Assembly: GCF_030846775.1 (NCBI RefSeq)
Contig: NZ_CP132910.1
Location: 3,723,001-3,787,000 of the forward strand
DNA from: Geothrix sp. 21YS21S-2
GTDB lineage: Bacteria; Acidobacteriota; Holophagae; Holophagales; Holophagaceae
Length of the DNA stretch: 64,000 bases
Reading direction: 5' to 3'
The notes under the pieces are model-generated. The model was not told the origin of the DNA. It searched no databases and saw nothing but the letters and a program-made list of their open reading frames with translations. Positions 62,357 to 64,000 of the stretch are shown piece after piece. How positions within the stretch are numbered: the stretch's first letter is position 1; each line of letters begins with the position of its first letter. Both the position numbers and the translations under genes were made by a program.

Positions 62357-62586
62357 ACGCGATCCTGATCGACGAGGATCTCTGCGTCGGCTGCAAGACA
62401 TGCTACAAGGCATGCTGGGCGGACGTCATCCGTTGGGACGAGGCCCGCGGGAAGCCGGTCATCGCCTACCCGGAGGACTGCGTGGTGTGCAACTTCTGCG
62501 AGATCTCCTGCACGGAGGACGCGGTCAAGGTGGTGGTGGACTACAGCATCCCCTTCCCGTGCTCCTACATCGCCGGCCAGAGCTAG
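62353..62586 (+). CDS. 2x[4Fe-4S] ferredoxin-type small protein
   Basis: A 77-residue protein with two clusters: CVGCKTCYKACWADV (C11-x2-C-x2-C-x3-C) and CVVCNFCEISCTEDAV. The last 20 residues (VVDYSIPFPCSYIAGQS) carry one extra Cys. GGAGGAAATCC precedes the ATG. It lies 13 bases before the FAD reductase gene and is its probable electron donor or acceptor, in the manner of AprB/AprA or of FrdB-less flavoprotein pairs. Confidence 0.88.
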   Translation: MNAILIDEDLCVGCKTCYKACWADVIRWDEARGKPVIAYPEDCVVCNFCEISCTEDAVKVVVDYSIPFPCSYIAGQS

Positions 62587-62599
62587 GAAAGGGCAGACC

Positions 62600-64000
62600 A
62601 TGAACGAAGCCAACATCATCACGTCCGACGTCCTGGTGGTGGGCCACGGCCTGGCCGGGCTCGCAGCCGCCCTCACCGTCAAGGAGGACAACCCCGGCCT
62701 TCGCGTCGTCACCGTGGACAAGTGCTTCCCGGGCTACGGAGGCAAGGCCAACAAGGGCGGGGGCCACGTGGCCTTCATCCCCGAGGGCGACGAGGAGACC
62801 TACGTCCAGTACCACACGGAGAACCTGGGCGACTACCTCAACGACCAGGACATGCTGCGCATCTACGCCAACTCGACCCGGAAGACCATGGACCGCTGGG
62901 AGACCTGGGGCGTGAAGTTCAAGCTCAGCCGCGAGGACTCCCTCAACGCCCACGCGATCATCCCGTGGAAGGTCACGCTGGTGGACATCGACGTCATGAT
63001 CCCCATGGCCAGGCGCGCCGCCAAGCTGGGCATCAAGAGCCACGCCAAGGTGGCCATGACGGACCTGCTCACGGAGGGCGGCCGCGTGGTGGGCGCCTTC
63101 GGCATCAGCCTGCTCACGGGCGAGCCCTGCGTGTTCAAGGCCAAGGCCGTGGTCCTGGCCTGCGGCGACCAGAACTGGTCGATCATGAACATGTGGAACG
63201 GCAAGGGCGACGGCATCGCCGCGGCCTACCGCGCCGGCGCCAAGGTGCGCAACGCCGAGTTCGGCACGTTCGTGAACCTCATGGACCGGGCCTCCAAGAC
63301 GGTGGCCTACGGCGCCGAGGACGCCCTGGTGAACGCCAAGGGCAGGGCCTGCACCATGGAGAGCCGCGCGGACCTGCCCCCCAGCATGAAGAGCGTGGTG
63401 GGCGGCATCGACCTGGGCGGCGGCCAGTCCGTGCTCATGTATCTCGAGGTGCGCGACGGCAACGGCCCCATCTACGAGGACCTGGAGAAGAACGACTTCA
63501 TCGGCTCCTGGATCGGGCGCAACCTGTGCTGCTACGGCGGCGACGCCGACGAGGCGTACTACCGCCCCCTGGCCCAGAAGTTCTGGAACGTCATCTTCAA
63601 CAAGAACCGCATGGGCGCCCCCGTGGGCGAAGGCGCCACGCGGCGCGAAGTGGTGCCCGGCGTGGTGGGCGAGTGCAGCCCCCTCTACGTGGACCACGGC
63701 ATGGCCACCACCCTCGAGGGCCTCTTCGCCGCCGGCGACATCTGCGCCAACGGCAGCGCCTGGGCCGGCGCGGTGCCCACCCCTCCGGGCCGCAACCGCG
63801 GGTCGGGGCTCATGCACGCCGTCATGACCGGCATCATCGCCGCAGGGTCCGCCGGCGCCTACGCCAGCACCCACGAGCAGGGCGAGGTGGACCCCGGCCA
63901 GGTCGAGACCTTCGCGAAGACCGTCGCGGCCCCCCTGGCCAGCGGCGGCGACCTGAGCCCCCAGGCCTACATGTGGGAGCTCAAGAGCCTCATGCAGCCC
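62600..64000 (+). CDS. FAD-dependent fumarate/adenylylsulfate-reductase-like flavoprotein (3' end outside window)
   Basis: 467 residues are visible, with no stop before base 64000. The N-terminus is SDVLVVGHGLAGLAAALTVKEDNPGLRVVTVDKCFPGYGGKANKGGGHVAFIPEGDEE, the FAD_binding_2 fold with GHGLAG. GDGIAAAYRAGAKVRNAEFGTFVNL and LEGLFAAGDICANGSAWAGAVPTPPGRNRGSGLMHAVMTGIIAAGSAG are family blocks from FrdA/SdhA/AprA. Pairing with a ferredoxin gene just upstream resembles AprBA, but the sequence is not a clear AprA. Substrate unknown; reduction of a double bond or oxidation of an aromatic-derived intermediate fits the neighbours. Confidence 0.85.
   Translation, partial: MNEANIITSDVLVVGHGLAGLAAALTVKEDNPGLRVVTVDKCFPGYGGKANKGGGHVAFIPEGDEETYVQYHTENLGDYLNDQDMLRIYANSTRKTMDRWETWGVKFKLSREDSLNAHAIIPWKVTLVDIDVMIPMARRAAKLGIKSHAKVAMTDLLTEGGRVVGAFGISLLTGEPCVFKAKAVVLACGDQNWSIMNMWNGKGDGIAAAYRAGAKVRNAEFGTFVNLMDRASKTVAYGAEDALVNAKGRACTMESRADLPPSMKSVVGGIDLGGGQSVLMYLEVRDGNGPIYEDLEKNDFIGSWIGRNLCCYGGDADEAYYRPLAQKFWNVIFNKNRMGAPVGEGATRREVVPGVVGECSPLYVDHGMATTLEGLFAAGDICANGSAWAGAVPTPPGRNRGSGLMHAVMTGIIAAGSAGAYASTHEQGEVDPGQVETFAKTVAAPLASGGDLSPQAYMWELKSLMQP

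Noticed and set aside
62600-64000. Adenylylsulfate reductase alpha subunit
   Set aside because: Only layout and general fold agree; no sulfate-reduction genes are visible and the N-terminus is not AprA-like.

Overview
The window is a GC-rich bacterial chromosome segment, densely packed with long genes on both strands. I see no rRNA, tRNA, insertion sequence or CRISPR array. Two-subunit 2-oxoacid:ferredoxin oxidoreductases, acyl-kinase/acyl-transferase pairs, NfnAB-type flavoproteins, outer-membrane porins and many sigma-54 elements point to an anaerobic Gram-negative bacterium that ferments or respires aromatic and organic acids. A member of the Acidobacteriota, class Holophagae (Holophaga/Geothrix-like), fits best. 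That placement is inference from gene content, not from a phylogenetic marker.

Layout. 1-5615: a binding protein-response regulator-sensor kinase set (minus strand) divergent from a porin and a DASS-type carboxylate transporter. 5675-19491: an accessory catabolic block. A sigma-54 activator (8122-9516) sits between two sigma-54 promoters, one for an MFS carrier plus a flavoprotein and one for a porin, a second MFS carrier, an Fe-S/flavin electron-input pair, a FAD fumarate-reductase-like protein and an Old-Yellow-Enzyme-type enoate reductase. 19581-26129: DUF554 protein, LysR regulator, acyl carrier protein, CocE/NonD hydrolase, phosphate acyltransferase, butyrate-type kinase and a phosphopantetheinyl transferase. 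26121-35705 (minus): a GNAT protein, a hemerythrin-NfnA-NfnB fusion, and an operon of CoA transferase, cupin, SDR, hydroxyacyl-CoA dehydrogenase, thiolase and beta-keto-acid cleavage enzyme. 35816-38921: a second, paralogous sigma-54 activator with its own divergent promoter, then an EamA carrier and an Rrf2 regulator under a further sigma-54 promoter. 38919-45120: two hybrid sensor kinases, a receiver fused to a degenerate cyclase-like domain and two small envelope proteins. 45468-49207: glycosyltransferase fusion and GH130 phosphorylase. 49208-51694: L-tartrate dehydratase with a TtdR-like LysR regulator. 51706-60378: MarC, ferritin-like protein, KorAB, fused IorAB, second butyrate-type kinase and phosphotransbutyrylase. 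60410-64000: MarR regulator, DAPG/phloretin-hydrolase-like protein, Crp regulator, ferredoxin and a truncated FAD reductase.

How it may fit together. The 30174-35705 operon has one candidate for each step of anaerobic phloroglucinol breakdown: ring reduction (SDR), ring opening (cupin, by elimination), alcohol oxidation (HCDH-like), triacetate cleavage (BKACE), acetoacetate activation (CoA transferase) and thiolysis. The enoate reductase cluster and the PhlG/phloretin-hydrolase-like gene could feed phloroglucinol from larger plant phenolics. Acyl-CoA then goes to ATP through the two acyltransferase/kinase pairs, while Kor/Ior and the Nfn fusion handle ferredoxin and NAD(P)H.

The most distinctive signal is regulatory. 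Four sigma-54 promoters each carry a 27-bp dyad (TGNACA-N15-YGTNCA) whose near edge lies 82-87 bp upstream of the -24 element. The two paralogous activators have almost identical recognition helices, so the four units probably form one regulon.
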